Shown here: positions 43,888-53,786 of the stretch, piece after piece
Position numbering within the stretch: position 1 is the first letter of the stretch
Layout of the letters: every line of letters begins with the position of its first letter
Origin: Corticium candelabrum
Lineage: Eukaryota > Porifera > Homoscleromorpha > Homosclerophorida > Plakinidae
Assembly: GCF_963422355.1 (NCBI RefSeq)
Contig: NC_085088.1
Coordinates: 7,012,014 to 7,076,013 of the forward strand
Direction: 5' to 3'
Length of the DNA: 64,000 nt
Made by a program: the position numbers and the translations under genes
The notes under the pieces: generated by a model
Seen by the model: the letters and a program-made list of their open reading frames with translations, nothing else
Databases searched by the model: none
What the model was told of the DNA's origin: nothing

Positions 43888-45371
43888 CATATCTATACTA
43901 CTAAATTGAAGGTGTTTGTGTGTGTATATATCTATATCAATAACGGAAAGTAGGTCCATGAGCGCAGCCATTTTGAATTTTTGTATCGTAGTTTCACACA
44001 AACTGCTATTCCTTTCCGCTTCTCCTTTAGCAAATGACCTTCTCTACTTTTGTAAAGCAACTGGTGCTCTTCGCGGTGGCCAGTACCCTGTACTTTGCTT
44101 TGTGTTGGCGTTTTTTTGAAATCGTTACATCACAAGAAGTTTGTTCCCTATGCGCTCGCAAACCGCCACACTTCCTCGCTTCTCTTTAGCATGCGGCCTT
44201 TTCTCACTTTGGAATAGCAACTGGTGACGTTTTCAGTAGTCTGTGTCCTATACCTAGGCGTTGCTGGCGTTCATCTGTACTTCTTGATGTCATCGTATGC
44301 CTACTCATTGTTGCGTCACATATTGTGACGTCACAAACGCTCTCCTGTTTTGGCTAAAGCTCGACAAAAAGTTGTCATTACAGCAAACCCGCCTGTAGAC
44401 TGCCAAAATACCTCCCAAAAAGCGCTGTCTGTCTGCTATTTCGTCAAAGGCAAAGCGACGAAAGTTATCACTGCGACAGGAAAAAGATAACGAAGCTATA
44501 CTCGCCGGCTTGAGTCACAGCGCCAGTGCAGTGCCTGTCGACGGATCGCCAAAGCTACTACTAAAACTTCTTCTCCAGTCAACGAACGAGTTAGCGATGA
44601 ACACCGCTGTCTTTCCCAACACGCGCTTAGCACGTTCGTCAATAATCACGTACTTCTAAAATATTCTTATACTTTCTAACCAAGTTGTCTCCTTTTGGAA
44701 CTGTGTCTATCACGTAGGCAATGCATACACCGTCATCAATGCTTATGAAAAATCATAGTTATAGCAATACCACAAGCAGTCCTTTGGCGTACAGGTTCTC
44801 CTTTATCTTGCATGTCGCCGTCATTTACTAAACGTTTCTATTAGATATCTTACATACACTAAAGCCTACTCCTAACAACATTGGCAAAATGAACATCAAG
44901 TGCAAACATTGCGAAGCACTGACATGGAAGAAGGAACCACCAGGCATCTGCAGCAGCGGCGGAAAAGTTTTGTTACCCGCCATACCCAAACCGCTTACCC
45001 CATTGGTCGAGCTCCTTTTGGAACAATCGGTTGAAGCGCAGCATTTCTTCTCAAACACGCGAGCGTATAACTCGGCTTTTCAGATGACGTCCTCTGGATG
45101 CGATGCAATTAAAGCTCGCAACGGTTGGAATCCCTGTTTCAAGGTTCAGAGACAAATCGGAAGTCTTGCTCCTCCAAAAACTTCTACTGCTAAATTTGCT
45201 CAAATTTGCTTTGTCGGTGATATCATGGCCAACATGATCCACGGACCATGCGGACCCCTCAATAAAAATTAGTCTTGCATGGTTGACAAATACTGCTTCA
45301 AGCATTTTCCAAAGAATTTCTGCCGTGAAACTCAATGCTCGAATGACGGATATCCACTTTATCGTCGTCCA
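43888..45371 (+). mobile_element. Helitron deletion derivative
   Basis: From a possible 5' start (ATCTATACTACTAAA near 43887) to 45371. The coding part is homologous to the Helitron at 46982-53592 but lacks most of the Rep and helicase. Confidence 0.55.
44404..45371 (+). pseudogene. Internally deleted Helitron Rep/helicase
   Basis: 44404 on reads IPPKKRCLSAISSKAKRRKL, matching the N-terminus of the intact Helitron protein. 44889-45230 reads MNIKCKHCEALTWKKEPPGIC..YNSAFQMTSSGCDAIK..GWNPCFKV..KFAQICFVGD (Helitron_like_N). The frame then jumps without a break to MANMIHGPCGPLNKN, which in the intact protein lies about 360 residues further on. The tail CFKHFPKNF..NDGYPLYRR follows in another frame. 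The 23-aa repeats of the intact copy are absent. Confidence 0.75.
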
Positions 45372-45483
45372 TGAGTGTCTCCGCTTAGATAATCAAATTT
45401 TATTATGCCCCAAGAGTCTTAACGCTAGAATTGTGTTAATTGACTTAATGTATTGGCCCGGTGAAGAACGGGCTACATGGCTT
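45372..45483 (+). repeat. Interspersed repeat X, copy 2
   Basis: Close match to 24800-24912. It replaces the Helitron derivative abruptly at 45371 and ends in GGCTTGTATATA just before the Penelope-like ORF start. Confidence 0.75.
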
Positions 45484-45491
45484 GTATATAT

Positions 45492-46685
45492 ATGGGAAAT
45501 AAACAATTACTAAAAGACTTCGACGATTTTGCAAGAAGACTGCGCATCCAATATCTGTACTACGACTCTCCAAATACAATATACGATCCCTTTCAACCTA
45601 AATCAACACGTCCCTATCTCAACAGTGGTAACAAGACTTTGGAAACATATATTAATAACACAAGAAGCCAACTCCACCAATTACACTCAATAAGACCGAC
45701 GAGGGACAACTTATCACCTTCCGAGAGGCGAGCATTCGCAAGTTTACAAAAAAGAACCGACATTATTATAAAGAGGGCTGATAAGGGAAATTGCGTTACC
45801 GTAGAAGATACTCAAGACTATATAAGAGCGGCCGAGAAACATCTTTCTGACGAGACGAAATATGAAATATTACCATACAATACCACCGACATTATATATG
45901 ATAAGATCCAATCAACTGTCCTATCTCACTATTTACGCCGCAATCTCACACGAACGCAATTCCAATACGCAAGCCGACACAAGGAATACTGCCGTACTCA
46001 ACTTTTCTATACCCTTAAAAAGATACCTAAGGACCCACCCGATATAAGAGCTATAGTCAGCGGTTGCTCAGGTCCTACGGAACTGATAAGCGCCATCACG
46101 GACTATTATTTACAACCAATACTCCAGGAAACACAAACTTACCTGAAAAATACGGGTCAAGTCCTCTCTCTTTTATGGCAGCAAGAAATCAACGAAGGCT
46201 CCTTTCTCGTCACAATAGACGTTGTGGGTCTGTATCCCTCCATTCCACATGAAGAAGGCACAAAAATTGTTTCTAAACAAGTCCAAGAACACTATAACAA
46301 CAAGGGATTAACCGACATGATACGAGATTTTCTAACACACATCCTTAAAGACAACGTCTTTCAATTTAACAACAAATATTACCGTCAGATACACGGAACA
46401 GCGATGGAAACGAAAGCTGCCCCGACGTATGCATGTCTCTACATGTGGGACTTTGAGATTGACTTCTTCAATAAAGCTAGAATATCAAAACCGAAACCAA
46501 CACTATGGTATCGTTACATCGATGATATCATCATGATTTGGGACAATAGCTACGACGAACTTATGGATTTTCTGGAGGAACTTAATCACTTTAATCCCCA
46601 TATTAAATTTACATGGACATTCTCTCAGACACAAGTAACATTCCTTGATCTCGATCTCAATAAAATCAAAATAGATGACACCTAG
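45492..46685 (+). CDS. Penelope-like element reverse transcriptase (first part)
   Basis: Start at ATG 45492, or ATG 45477 in frame. N-terminal region DFARRLRIQYLYYDSP, LSPSERRAFASL; then IIIKRADKGNCVTVEDTQDY (about 45765-45825), RAIVSGCSGPTELI (about 46045-46090), VTIDVVGLYPSIPHEEG (about 46205-46260), YRQIHGTAMETKAAPTYA (about 46380-46435; the usual Gly/Met of GTAMGTxMAP are changed) and the catalytic WYRYIDDIIMIW (about 46503-46545). These are the RT motifs of Penelope-like elements. The frame stops at 46683 and continues in another frame. Confidence 0.88.
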   Translation: MGNKQLLKDFDDFARRLRIQYLYYDSPNTIYDPFQPKSTRPYLNSGNKTLETYINNTRSQLHQLHSIRPTRDNLSPSERRAFASLQKRTDIIIKRADKGNCVTVEDTQDYIRAAEKHLSDETKYEILPYNTTDIIYDKIQSTVLSHYLRRNLTRTQFQYASRHKEYCRTQLFYTLKKIPKDPPDIRAIVSGCSGPTELISAITDYYLQPILQETQTYLKNTGQVLSLLWQQEINEGSFLVTIDVVGLYPSIPHEEGTKIVSKQVQEHYNNKGLTDMIRDFLTHILKDNVFQFNNKYYRQIHGTAMETKAAPTYACLYMWDFEIDFFNKARISKPKPTLWYRYIDDIIMIWDNSYDELMDFLEELNHFNPHIKFTWTFSQTQVTFLDLDLNKIKIDDT

Positions 46686-46954
46686 ATGATCTCTACCAGA
46701 ACACATACGAAATCCACGAACGCTCATCAATATGTCATGGGCAACAGCTGCCATCCACCAGGCACCTTTAAAGGTATCGTCCTGGGAGAAACAGCTAGAT
46801 ACAGAAGAAATACAACCTTCCCAGAAGTCGCCGACTCGGACGTTGCTAATCTCCTTAAGAAATTCGATCAACGCGGATACAAAGATAAAGAATTACAACG
46901 CTGGGTCAAAAAGTCAGATAAAAGACAACAATCAGAAGAAAAATTACGTCCAAC
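46686..46954 (+). pseudogene. Penelope-like element, post-RT segment
   Basis: A frame shifted relative to the RT ORF: KSTNAHQYVMGNSCHPPGTF (about 46710-46770), GETARYRRNTTFP, NLLKKFDQRGY. KxTxxxxYLxxxSCHPxxxxxxI is the standard segment after the RT palm in Penelope-like elements. It runs into the (TAA)n tract where the Helitron inserted; the protein resumes at 53593. Confidence 0.85.
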
Positions 46955-46981
46955 TAATAATAATAATAACAATAATAATAA
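46955..46981. repeat. (TAA)n microsatellite
   Basis: About 27 bp of TAA/AAT repeat coding for Asn in the Penelope frame; the Helitron insertion site. Confidence 0.9.
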
Positions 46982-47249
46982 TCTCTATATATAAAGGAGA
47001 GGTGTCTGTGTGTCTGTCTGTCTGTCTGTCTGTGTGCCCGTACGTACGAGCGTCTCTCGAAGACGGCGAGTCCGATCTCGGCCGAATTTCGCTCGCGCAC
47101 GCCAAATTCATTCAGGTCGAAAGTCAGACCGCGGTCGTCTTCCTGACTTCTCCCACGACGACGCCGTTTCCCGCCGATCGCGCTCGCTTCCGCTTGCGCG
47201 CGAATATCTCCGGAACGGCGCATCGTGTCTCCACCGAATTTAGACTGCC

Positions 47250-47470
47250 CGTTCCCGACGTCGGACGGTACGCGCCGAGCGTGTCGTCTATTGCCGGCGA
47301 CGTCGGGAAAAGGAAGATATTCTTGCTGATATCCGGGTCTCGAAAAAATACGCACACAGTCGTTTGCCAGTCTGCGACCGTCGAAGAGCTGCCGTGTTCG
47401 ATGCACCTGTTCCCCGAAACGCCAGCGACGTCTTCGAAGAGACGACGTTCAGCGGGACTGTCGAAATGAC
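47250..47470. repeat. Helitron 5' region block, related to 57640-57880
   Basis: GACGTCGGACGGTAC, GCGACGTCGGGAAAAGGAAG and CGTCTTCGAAGAG have counterparts at 57640-57880. A shorter echo occurs at 47565-47600 (CCCGTTCCTGACATCGGACAGT). The block is open on both strands. Confidence 0.7.
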
Positions 47471-47857
47471 GAGAGTCGGCATTCGTTATATACGGGGAAC
47501 GGATTATCCGGGTAAGTATTGCACGTGACTTCAACTAATCACTACGTATCTACACCGAATTTACCGGCCCGTTCCTGACATCGGACAGTATGCACTCCCT
47601 GCAGCGGAGAGAAGTGCCGATGTCTGTACAGGATCTTTCGCACTGCCGATAACCTTACGTTATCTTAATTAATAGCAAACGTCACAGATGTCAACGCACT
47701 TGATATGCCTTTAGTGAACTAACACCACGGCTAATTAGTGACAGTAAACGGTTACTGACAAAACATTACACTCTACTGTCGCCAAAACATTACAGTCTAC
47801 TAGCTGCGCAATATAGGATTTCCAAGTCTATACGCGACATTTTGCGTCGTTTTTACA

Positions 47858-50800
47858 ATGCCTCCGAAGAGACGAAAGACAGTTTTTTCATCGGCAGCTG
47901 CAGCCAGTCAAAAACGGAGACGTTTAGAAGAAGACGAAGTAGCGAGACGGCAACGTTTGGACTCCGGTAGAGATAGAGTGGCGAGAGCGCGTGCTGAGCA
48001 AGGTGAGGCAGCTAGACAATGGCGACTAGACAGCGACAGACACAGAAGCGCTACGGCTCGCGCGAACGAAAACGAGTTAGACAGACAGCGACGACTTCAG
48101 ATTAATCGTGATACCACTGCTAGAACTCGCGTAGATGAACACACTGTAGCCAGACAAGAACGATTGGCCGCCGACCGCAACAGAACTACTGCAGCGCGTG
48201 CAGCGGAAGATGAGCTAGCCAGACAAGAACGATTGGCCGCCGACTGCAACAGAACTGCTGCAGCGCGTGCAGCGGAAGATGAGCTAGCCAGACAAGAACG
48301 ATTGGCCGCCGACTGCAACAGAACTGCTGCAGCGCGTGCAGCGGAAGATGAGCTAGCCAGACACGAGCGATTGGCCGCCGACTGCAACAGAACTGCTGCA
48401 GCGCGTACAGCGGAAGATGAGCTAGCCAGACACGAGCGATTGGCCGCCGACTGCAACAGAACTGCTGCAGCGCGTGCAGCGGAAGATGAGCTAGCCAGAC
48501 AAGAACGATTGGCCGCCCACTGCAACAGAACTGCTGCAGCGCGTGCAGCGGAAGATGAGCTAGCTAGACAGCGACGACTTCACAGTGATCGAGAAAGACA
48601 TACTGCAACAAGAGTGCGACAGCAACCGAATATTCCACCAGCTCTGAACTATGATGCAGCACAACCTCCACTTCCGTGTTGTATTGGCTCTATGACAAAC
48701 GTGTGTGTCAACTGCGGCGCTATGAAGTGGAAAGGAGAAGCACCTGGCATGTGTTGCAGTAGCGGAAAAGTGAAACTGGCAACTCTGCAAGATCCACCGC
48801 TCTTGCTAAAATCATTGCTTCTAGGTGACTCAGAAACGTCTAGGCATTTCCTTACAAATATTCGCAAGTACAATTCAGCTTTTCAGATGACATCAATGGG
48901 TTGCAATGAAATTAAGGAAACACATGGATGGAATCCTTGCTTCAAAGTGCAAGGTCAAGTGTACCACCTCATTGGAAGCCTGTGCCCTTTGCCTAATGAA
49001 GAATCCAAATTTGCTCAAATCTACTTTTTGGGTGATGTGGAGAGAGAGATACAAGTAAGACAAGGCATTGTTCCTGGTTTGAGGATAAATATCATTGAGG
49101 GTTTACAAAACATGCTTCATGCCATCAATAGGTATGTGCAGAGTTTTAAATTAGCCAAAGGCGTTCTCCGTGAATATGATCAGCAGTACAAGGTTGTGAT
49201 TCATGCTGACAAGAAGCCTCCTAGAGAACACAGAGGGCGGTTTAATGCTCCAATGTGTGATGAGGTAGCTGTGCTTATGGTCACAGAAGAACATGGAAAG
49301 AGAGACATTGTCCTTCGTAAGTCTGATGGCAGCCTTACAAGAATAGCTGAAACTCATCGCAGCTATGATGCTTTGCAGTATCCTCTCATACTTCCACATG
49401 GAGATGATGGATACTATTTTCCTGACCAACCAGTCCCAAACCAGTACAAAGTATCTGCGATGAAACATTATGCGTATCGACTGATGATGCGAGGTGGTGC
49501 AGACTTTAACATCTTGCTACGGTGTCAGAGACTGATGCAACAATATGTTGTTGACATGTACGCCAAAATAGAGACCGAACGGCTGTGCTTCCTTCGGCGA
49601 GAGCAAACAAAACTTCGAGCTGAACAATATGGTGAGTTGAGAGATGCACTTCTGGCAAGTGATGGAGATCCAACAAACATCGGTAAGACGGTGATCTTAC
49701 CTAGCTCCTATACTGGAGGACCACGGTACATGCATGAACGTACACAGGATGCCATGTGCTATGTTAGAAAGTTTGGTAGGCCTTCTCTTTTTATCACAAT
49801 GACGTGCAATCCCGGCTGGAAAGAAATCACTGATGAACTGCTGCCCATGCAGACAGCACAACATCGTCCAGACCTAATTGCACGTGTCTTTAACCTAAAA
49901 AGAAAGGAACTCATCAAACAGTTGACCAAGCACTGCATCTTCGGCAAGACTATTGCATACCTGTGTTCCATTGAATGGCAGAAACGTGGTCTGCCACATG
50001 CTCATATTTTAGTTTGGTTAACTGCAGAGCACAGCATTCATGCTGATGACATCGATGCCGCTATTTCCGCTGAGTTGCCTGACCCTAACTCTGACAAGGT
50101 GCTGTTTGATATAGTCATGACAAACATGATTCATGGTCCTTGCGGTCGCATGGACAAGCACTCACCCTGCATGCGAGATGGAGCATGCACGAAACGTTAC
50201 CCGAAAGAGTTTAAAAGTGATACTCAGAGCGGCCATGATGGTTATCCATTATATCGACGACGTAAACCCGATGATTGTGGCCATCAAGGAATAAAGAAGA
50301 TCAAAGGTAACGATGTCTGTATAGACAATCGATGGGTAGTACCTTACTCTCCCTACCTCTGCCGAATGTTTGCCTGTCATATCAACGTAGAGCTTTGTAC
50401 AAGTGTCAAGTCTATCAAGTATGTCCTAAAGTATGTCAACAAGGGCAGGGACATGGCAGTTTTTTCGCTAGAAAAAAACCAACCTATCGATGAAATAGAT
50501 CTGTACCAGACAGCAAGATACGTCAGTTGCAGTGAAGCTTGCTGGAGAATACTGAACTTTACCATTCACGATCGTCATCCAGCAGTGACAAACCTTCATG
50601 TCCACCTACTAAATGGGCAGAGGGTTGTTTACAATGATCAAAATGCTGTTGCTCTTGCTCAACGTCCACCTAAAACCACGTTGACAGCTTTTTTTGATCT
50701 CTGCGCTCGGTATCGTCCAGATCTTGACCAGCTTGCTACGCCCGACCAGAGGTTTGTTCAAAATTTGCTTTATGTAAATGTGCCCGAGTACTTTACATTT

Positions 50801-52825
50801 CATTCAGGCACCAAAACCTGGAACCCTCGAAGGCTTGGCACAGCTGTTTACAGTGATGGTCAAATAACTTCATTTAAAAAAAGTGAGGTCATTGGTCGAG
50901 TGTACGCCGTGCATCCTAAGCAACAGGAATGCTTCTTTTTACGCCTTCTGCTTCACCATAAGCGGGGACCTTGCTCTTTTGATGACTTGCTTACGATTGA
51001 TGCACGAAAGTGCCAGACTTTTCGCGAAGCATGTAACTGCATGGGTTTGTTGGAAGAAGACTTGCATTGGGCCATGGCCATGCAAGAGGCAGCCATGCGA
51101 GCCGGAGCATCTACACTACGTGCTCTGTTTGCTGTTATATTGACCACGTGTGATGTTGCTGACCCTCTTGCCATATGGTCTGCATATCGAAATGATATGA
51201 CTGATGACATACTGCATCAGTGTAGGAGGGAAGCTCGACAGCCTGACATGGACTATAGTGATGATATGTACAACGAGTGTCTCTTTCGACTACAGGAATT
51301 AGTACAGCAGATGAGTGGACAGAAACTTGAAGAGTACGGACTGCCGCCTGTAAACAGGGGACATGAAGACAGACTGACAGTTGACCTACTTAGAGAAAAA
51401 TCTTATGACAGAGAAGCACTGCAACAATTTGTAGACGAAAATGAAACGAATTTGACGATTGACCAACGCAACATTGACCTTCGCATTACAGATATGGTGG
51501 ACCATGGGCAAGGAGGGATTATTTTTATTGATGCCCCAGGTGGCACAGGTAAAACCTACCTGATTAACCTTTCCCTGGCACGCCTCAGATCAAGAGGATT
51601 TGTCGCCCTTGCTGTCGCCAGCAGTGGCATTGCGGCACAGCTACTATCAAATGGGAAGACAGCACATTCGACATTCAAGATACCGCTTAATCTCATGACC
51701 ACAGACCTTCCTATGTGCAACCTCAAGCGAGGTTCATCAAAGGCTACACTCCTACAGGAATGTGCCGTTATATTTTGGGACGAGGCAACCATGGCTAACA
51801 AACTAGCTTTTGAGGCTTTAGATCGCACATTACAAGACCTAAGGCAGTCCTCAAGACCATTTGGCGGTATCTTAGTTGTCCTGTCTGGGGACTTTCGTCA
51901 GACATTACCAGTCATTCGAGGAGGTACACGTGCCAATGAAATTGATGCCTGCATCAAGTCATCACATTTATGGCAACACGTAGAAACACATTCTTTGACA
52001 ACTAACATGAGAGCTTATCTCTACGGTGACGCCAACGCTGCTGAGTTTGCAAGTCTCTTGCTGCGAGTTGGGAACGGTCATATACCGGTAGTTGAAGGAC
52101 GTCATACCATCTTCATTCCAGAAGATCTTGGCACAGTTACCGACTCTCCTCAGACCTTGATAGAGCGAGTGTACCCAAACTTGCAACATCACTACCAAGA
52201 CTTCGAATGGCTAATGCAACGAGCTATTCTCGCACCACACAATGTCTCCATTCGTGATATTAACTGGGAGATGCTTCAGCTGTTTCCTGGAGAGATAAAG
52301 ATCTATAAATCAATTGATACGGTCAGAGATGATGATGCAGTACACTATCCCTCGGAGTTTCTTAACTCCCTGGAACCTGCTGGTATGCCTCCTCATAAAC
52401 TGGCTCTAAAGGTGGGAATTCCTCTAATGGTTGTTCGAAATCTGGCTCCTGGGATTGCAAACGGCACACGTCTTATACTAAAGAGAATGATGAACAACTG
52501 TCTGGAAGCAACTATTGCTACTGGACCGCATAAAGGCCAGGACGTGTATCTGCCAAAGATACCACTAATTCCCAGTGATACTGGACTACCATTTGAATTC
52601 AAACGACTTCAGTTTCCAGTTAAGGTCTGCTTTGCTATGACTATTAACAAGGCACAAGGGCAGACCTTAGCTGTGGCAGGGCTAGATCTACACGAGCCAT
52701 CCTTTAGCCATGGACAGCTTTATGTTGGCATTTCTAGAGTTGCCTCCAAACATGGACTAACTTTCTTGGCAAAAGAAGGAAAAACCAAAAACGTAGTGTA
52801 CCAGGAAGTGCTGTCGACAAGATGA
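47858..52825 (+). CDS. Helitron Rep/helicase protein
   Basis: An intact ORF of 1655 aa from ATG 47858. A basic N-terminus (MPPKRRKTVFSS) is followed by an Arg/Glu-rich region with six 23-residue repeats (about residues 98-235), then a Cys cluster VCVNCGAMKWKGEAPGMCC. Helitron_like_N: PYNSAFQ-type YNSAFQMTSMGCNEI (about 346-360). Rep: EWQKRGLPHAHILVWL with the HUH-type His pair (about 706-721) and the two-tyrosine motif SIKYVLKYVNKGRD (about 851-864). The Pif1-like helicase has Walker A DAPGGTGKTYLI (about 1225), Walker B IFWDEATM (about 1306), LSGDFRQTLPVI and INKAQGQTL. Rolling-circle nuclease and helicase act together in Helitron transposition. All key residues appear intact. Confidence 0.95.
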   Translation: MPPKRRKTVFSSAAAASQKRRRLEEDEVARRQRLDSGRDRVARARAEQGEAARQWRLDSDRHRSATARANENELDRQRRLQINRDTTARTRVDEHTVARQERLAADRNRTTAARAAEDELARQERLAADCNRTAAARAAEDELARQERLAADCNRTAAARAAEDELARHERLAADCNRTAAARTAEDELARHERLAADCNRTAAARAAEDELARQERLAAHCNRTAAARAAEDELARQRRLHSDRERHTATRVRQQPNIPPALNYDAAQPPLPCCIGSMTNVCVNCGAMKWKGEAPGMCCSSGKVKLATLQDPPLLLKSLLLGDSETSRHFLTNIRKYNSAFQMTSMGCNEIKETHGWNPCFKVQGQVYHLIGSLCPLPNEESKFAQIYFLGDVEREIQVRQGIVPGLRINIIEGLQNMLHAINRYVQSFKLAKGVLREYDQQYKVVIHADKKPPREHRGRFNAPMCDEVAVLMVTEEHGKRDIVLRKSDGSLTRIAETHRSYDALQYPLILPHGDDGYYFPDQPVPNQYKVSAMKHYAYRLMMRGGADFNILLRCQRLMQQYVVDMYAKIETERLCFLRREQTKLRAEQYGELRDALLASDGDPTNIGKTVILPSSYTGGPRYMHERTQDAMCYVRKFGRPSLFITMTCNPGWKEITDELLPMQTAQHRPDLIARVFNLKRKELIKQLTKHCIFGKTIAYLCSIEWQKRGLPHAHILVWLTAEHSIHADDIDAAISAELPDPNSDKVLFDIVMTNMIHGPCGRMDKHSPCMRDGACTKRYPKEFKSDTQSGHDGYPLYRRRKPDDCGHQGIKKIKGNDVCIDNRWVVPYSPYLCRMFACHINVELCTSVKSIKYVLKYVNKGRDMAVFSLEKNQPIDEIDLYQTARYVSCSEACWRILNFTIHDRHPAVTNLHVHLLNGQRVVYNDQNAVALAQRPPKTTLTAFFDLCARYRPDLDQLATPDQRFVQNLLYVNVPEYFTFHSGTKTWNPRRLGTAVYSDGQITSFKKSEVIGRVYAVHPKQQECFFLRLLLHHKRGPCSFDDLLTIDARKCQTFREACNCMGLLEEDLHWAMAMQEAAMRAGASTLRALFAVILTTCDVADPLAIWSAYRNDMTDDILHQCRREARQPDMDYSDDMYNECLFRLQELVQQMSGQKLEEYGLPPVNRGHEDRLTVDLLREKSYDREALQQFVDENETNLTIDQRNIDLRITDMVDHGQGGIIFIDAPGGTGKTYLINLSLARLRSRGFVALAVASSGIAAQLLSNGKTAHSTFKIPLNLMTTDLPMCNLKRGSSKATLLQECAVIFWDEATMANKLAFEALDRTLQDLRQSSRPFGGILVVLSGDFRQTLPVIRGGTRANEIDACIKSSHLWQHVETHSLTTNMRAYLYGDANAAEFASLLLRVGNGHIPVVEGRHTIFIPEDLGTVTDSPQTLIERVYPNLQHHYQDFEWLMQRAILAPHNVSIRDINWEMLQLFPGEIKIYKSIDTVRDDDAVHYPSEFLNSLEPAGMPPHKLALKVGIPLMVVRNLAPGIANGTRLILKRMMNNCLEATIATGPHKGQDVYLPKIPLIPSDTGLPFEFKRLQFPVKVCFAMTINKAQGQTLAVAGLDLHEPSFSHGQLYVGISRVASKHGLTFLAKEGKTKNVVYQEVLSTR
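48149..48565 (+). repeat. Six 69-bp tandem repeats in the Helitron ORF
   Basis: Near-identical 69-bp units starting at about 48149, 48218, 48287, 48356, 48425 and 48494, encoding (Q/H)ERLAA(D/H)CNRTAAARAAEDE-type 23-residue units. Differences are single bases (CAAGAA/CACGAG, GCG/ACG). The high identity implies recent expansion. Confidence 0.95.
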
Positions 52826-53410
52826 TCATCTTTATATTCACTGCAGGCATTCATGGCCAACATCACCTATGATGCTGGCCAACAGCGACTGAACCAGGGT
52901 TAGCTTAGAAGAGGTTGACTGTTAATAGGTCAATTAGATAAACATTAATGACTAACGACTAAACAGACAAAACACTACAATAATGCACTAAAAGTTAGGT
53001 AGACAATATGTATCACACAGCAACAAACAGGACAAAGTAGACCGTTTTGGCGGCTGCAGCAGCTGGTGATGCATCAATTTCTCAAAGAGACCTATGCTGA
53101 AGACATCAAGCAGGTACATAACGTTCAAATACCACCGGAGCGAGAGCTCCTGGTTGAGCATGTCTCAACCAATTTTTTGAGCCAGTATATGCCCTGACCT
53201 CCACGTGGTCTGGCTTGGGTTGCACTGACAAGGGCATAAGTTAGTGTAATTGGTTTGTGCTGTGATTGCAACTTTTTTTTTGCACAGGGATGATAACCAA
53301 CACTCTAGACCAGAGAGTTTGGAAATCTACAAAGATCTCTCTATACAAACTGTACGTGACTTGGCTACACCCCCTCTGCCTCTCCAACCATCAAACGCAT
53401 TTCTAGATAC
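52826..53410. other. Helitron 3' untranslated region
   Basis: No frame or hairpin clearly recognised. Contains a T-run at 53271-53280. Confidence 0.5.
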
Positions 53411-53592
53411 TTTCTGCTGTAATCTCTACCTATAAAAGCGACTTGACTGTCTGTTTGTGTGTTTTTCTGTACTGTCTGTCTGTCATTAATAGCAAACAGT
53501 GTCTGCAAATCAATAATTTGTGTGATTAAACTATTACCCGGGTGTTGTCCCCCGGGTGTTGTCCCCCGGGCGAAGCCGGGCATTGGAGCTTG
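53411..53592 (+). mobile_element. Second Helitron-type 5' end sharing one 3' end
   Basis: A|TCTCTACCTATAAAAGCGAC at 53411 followed by CTGTCTGTTTGTGTG repeats the architecture of the element's own 5' end. It is followed after about 120 bp by two 14-bp repeats (CCCGGGTGTTGTCC) and the terminal hairpin. It could be a short non-autonomous Helitron of about 180 bp. Confidence 0.6.
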
Positions 53593-53786
53593 TAATTAAT
53601 AATCGACCTAATTTTGTGACAACATATACAGGATGCCACAAATATCTACCACGTATAATACACCAAAATTGGCAAACAGTGAGGGAGAACTTCGAATTAT
53701 GTAGACGTCTCGGGGATGATCCTCCCCGTATGGCCTACCGACGGGGAGTGAACATCGCCGATAAACTTGTAAAAGCAAGACTTTGA
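53593..53786 (+). pseudogene. Penelope-like element, C-terminal end
   Basis: VINNRPNFVTTYTGCHKYLPRII..NWQTVRENFELCRRL..PPRMAYRRGVNIADKLVKARL, then a stop, is the segment (FVTTY.., ..P....RR..N..D.LV.A.L) that ends the RT part of Penelope-like elements. It continues the protein broken at 46954. No GIY-YIG endonuclease follows, so the element is endonuclease-less or has lost it. The two halves are not in the same frame across the Helitron. Confidence 0.85.

Larger units (their letters stand above)
46982..53592 (+). mobile_element. Helitron, autonomous-looking, inserted in Penelope-like element
   Basis: It begins A|TCTCTATATATAAAGGAG at 46981/46982, the classical Helitron 5' end (TC, TATA-AAAG, then GTCTGTCTGT repeats), and ends near 53592 after a GC-rich hairpin (CCCGG..CCGGG, about 53566-53580) with CTTG|T, a variant of the usual CTRR|T. 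No target duplication is expected. Penelope-like coding sequence lies on both sides. A second 5'-like terminus lies inside at 53411. Confidence 0.82.

Noticed and set aside
46954-47534. Several long ORFs on both strands at the Helitron 5' end as host genes
   Set aside because: GC-rich leader sequence of the Helitron; the frames overlap on both strands and have no family match, so I kept them only as a repeat block.
48097-48525. Minus-strand ORF with Ala/Ser repeats within the Helitron
   Set aside because: Shadow of the 69-bp repeats in the Rep/helicase gene.
48149-48565. Regular 69-bp repeats resembling a CRISPR-like array
   Set aside because: The repeats are contiguous with no unique spacers, lie in frame within an ORF and encode a protein repeat; the genome is eukaryotic.
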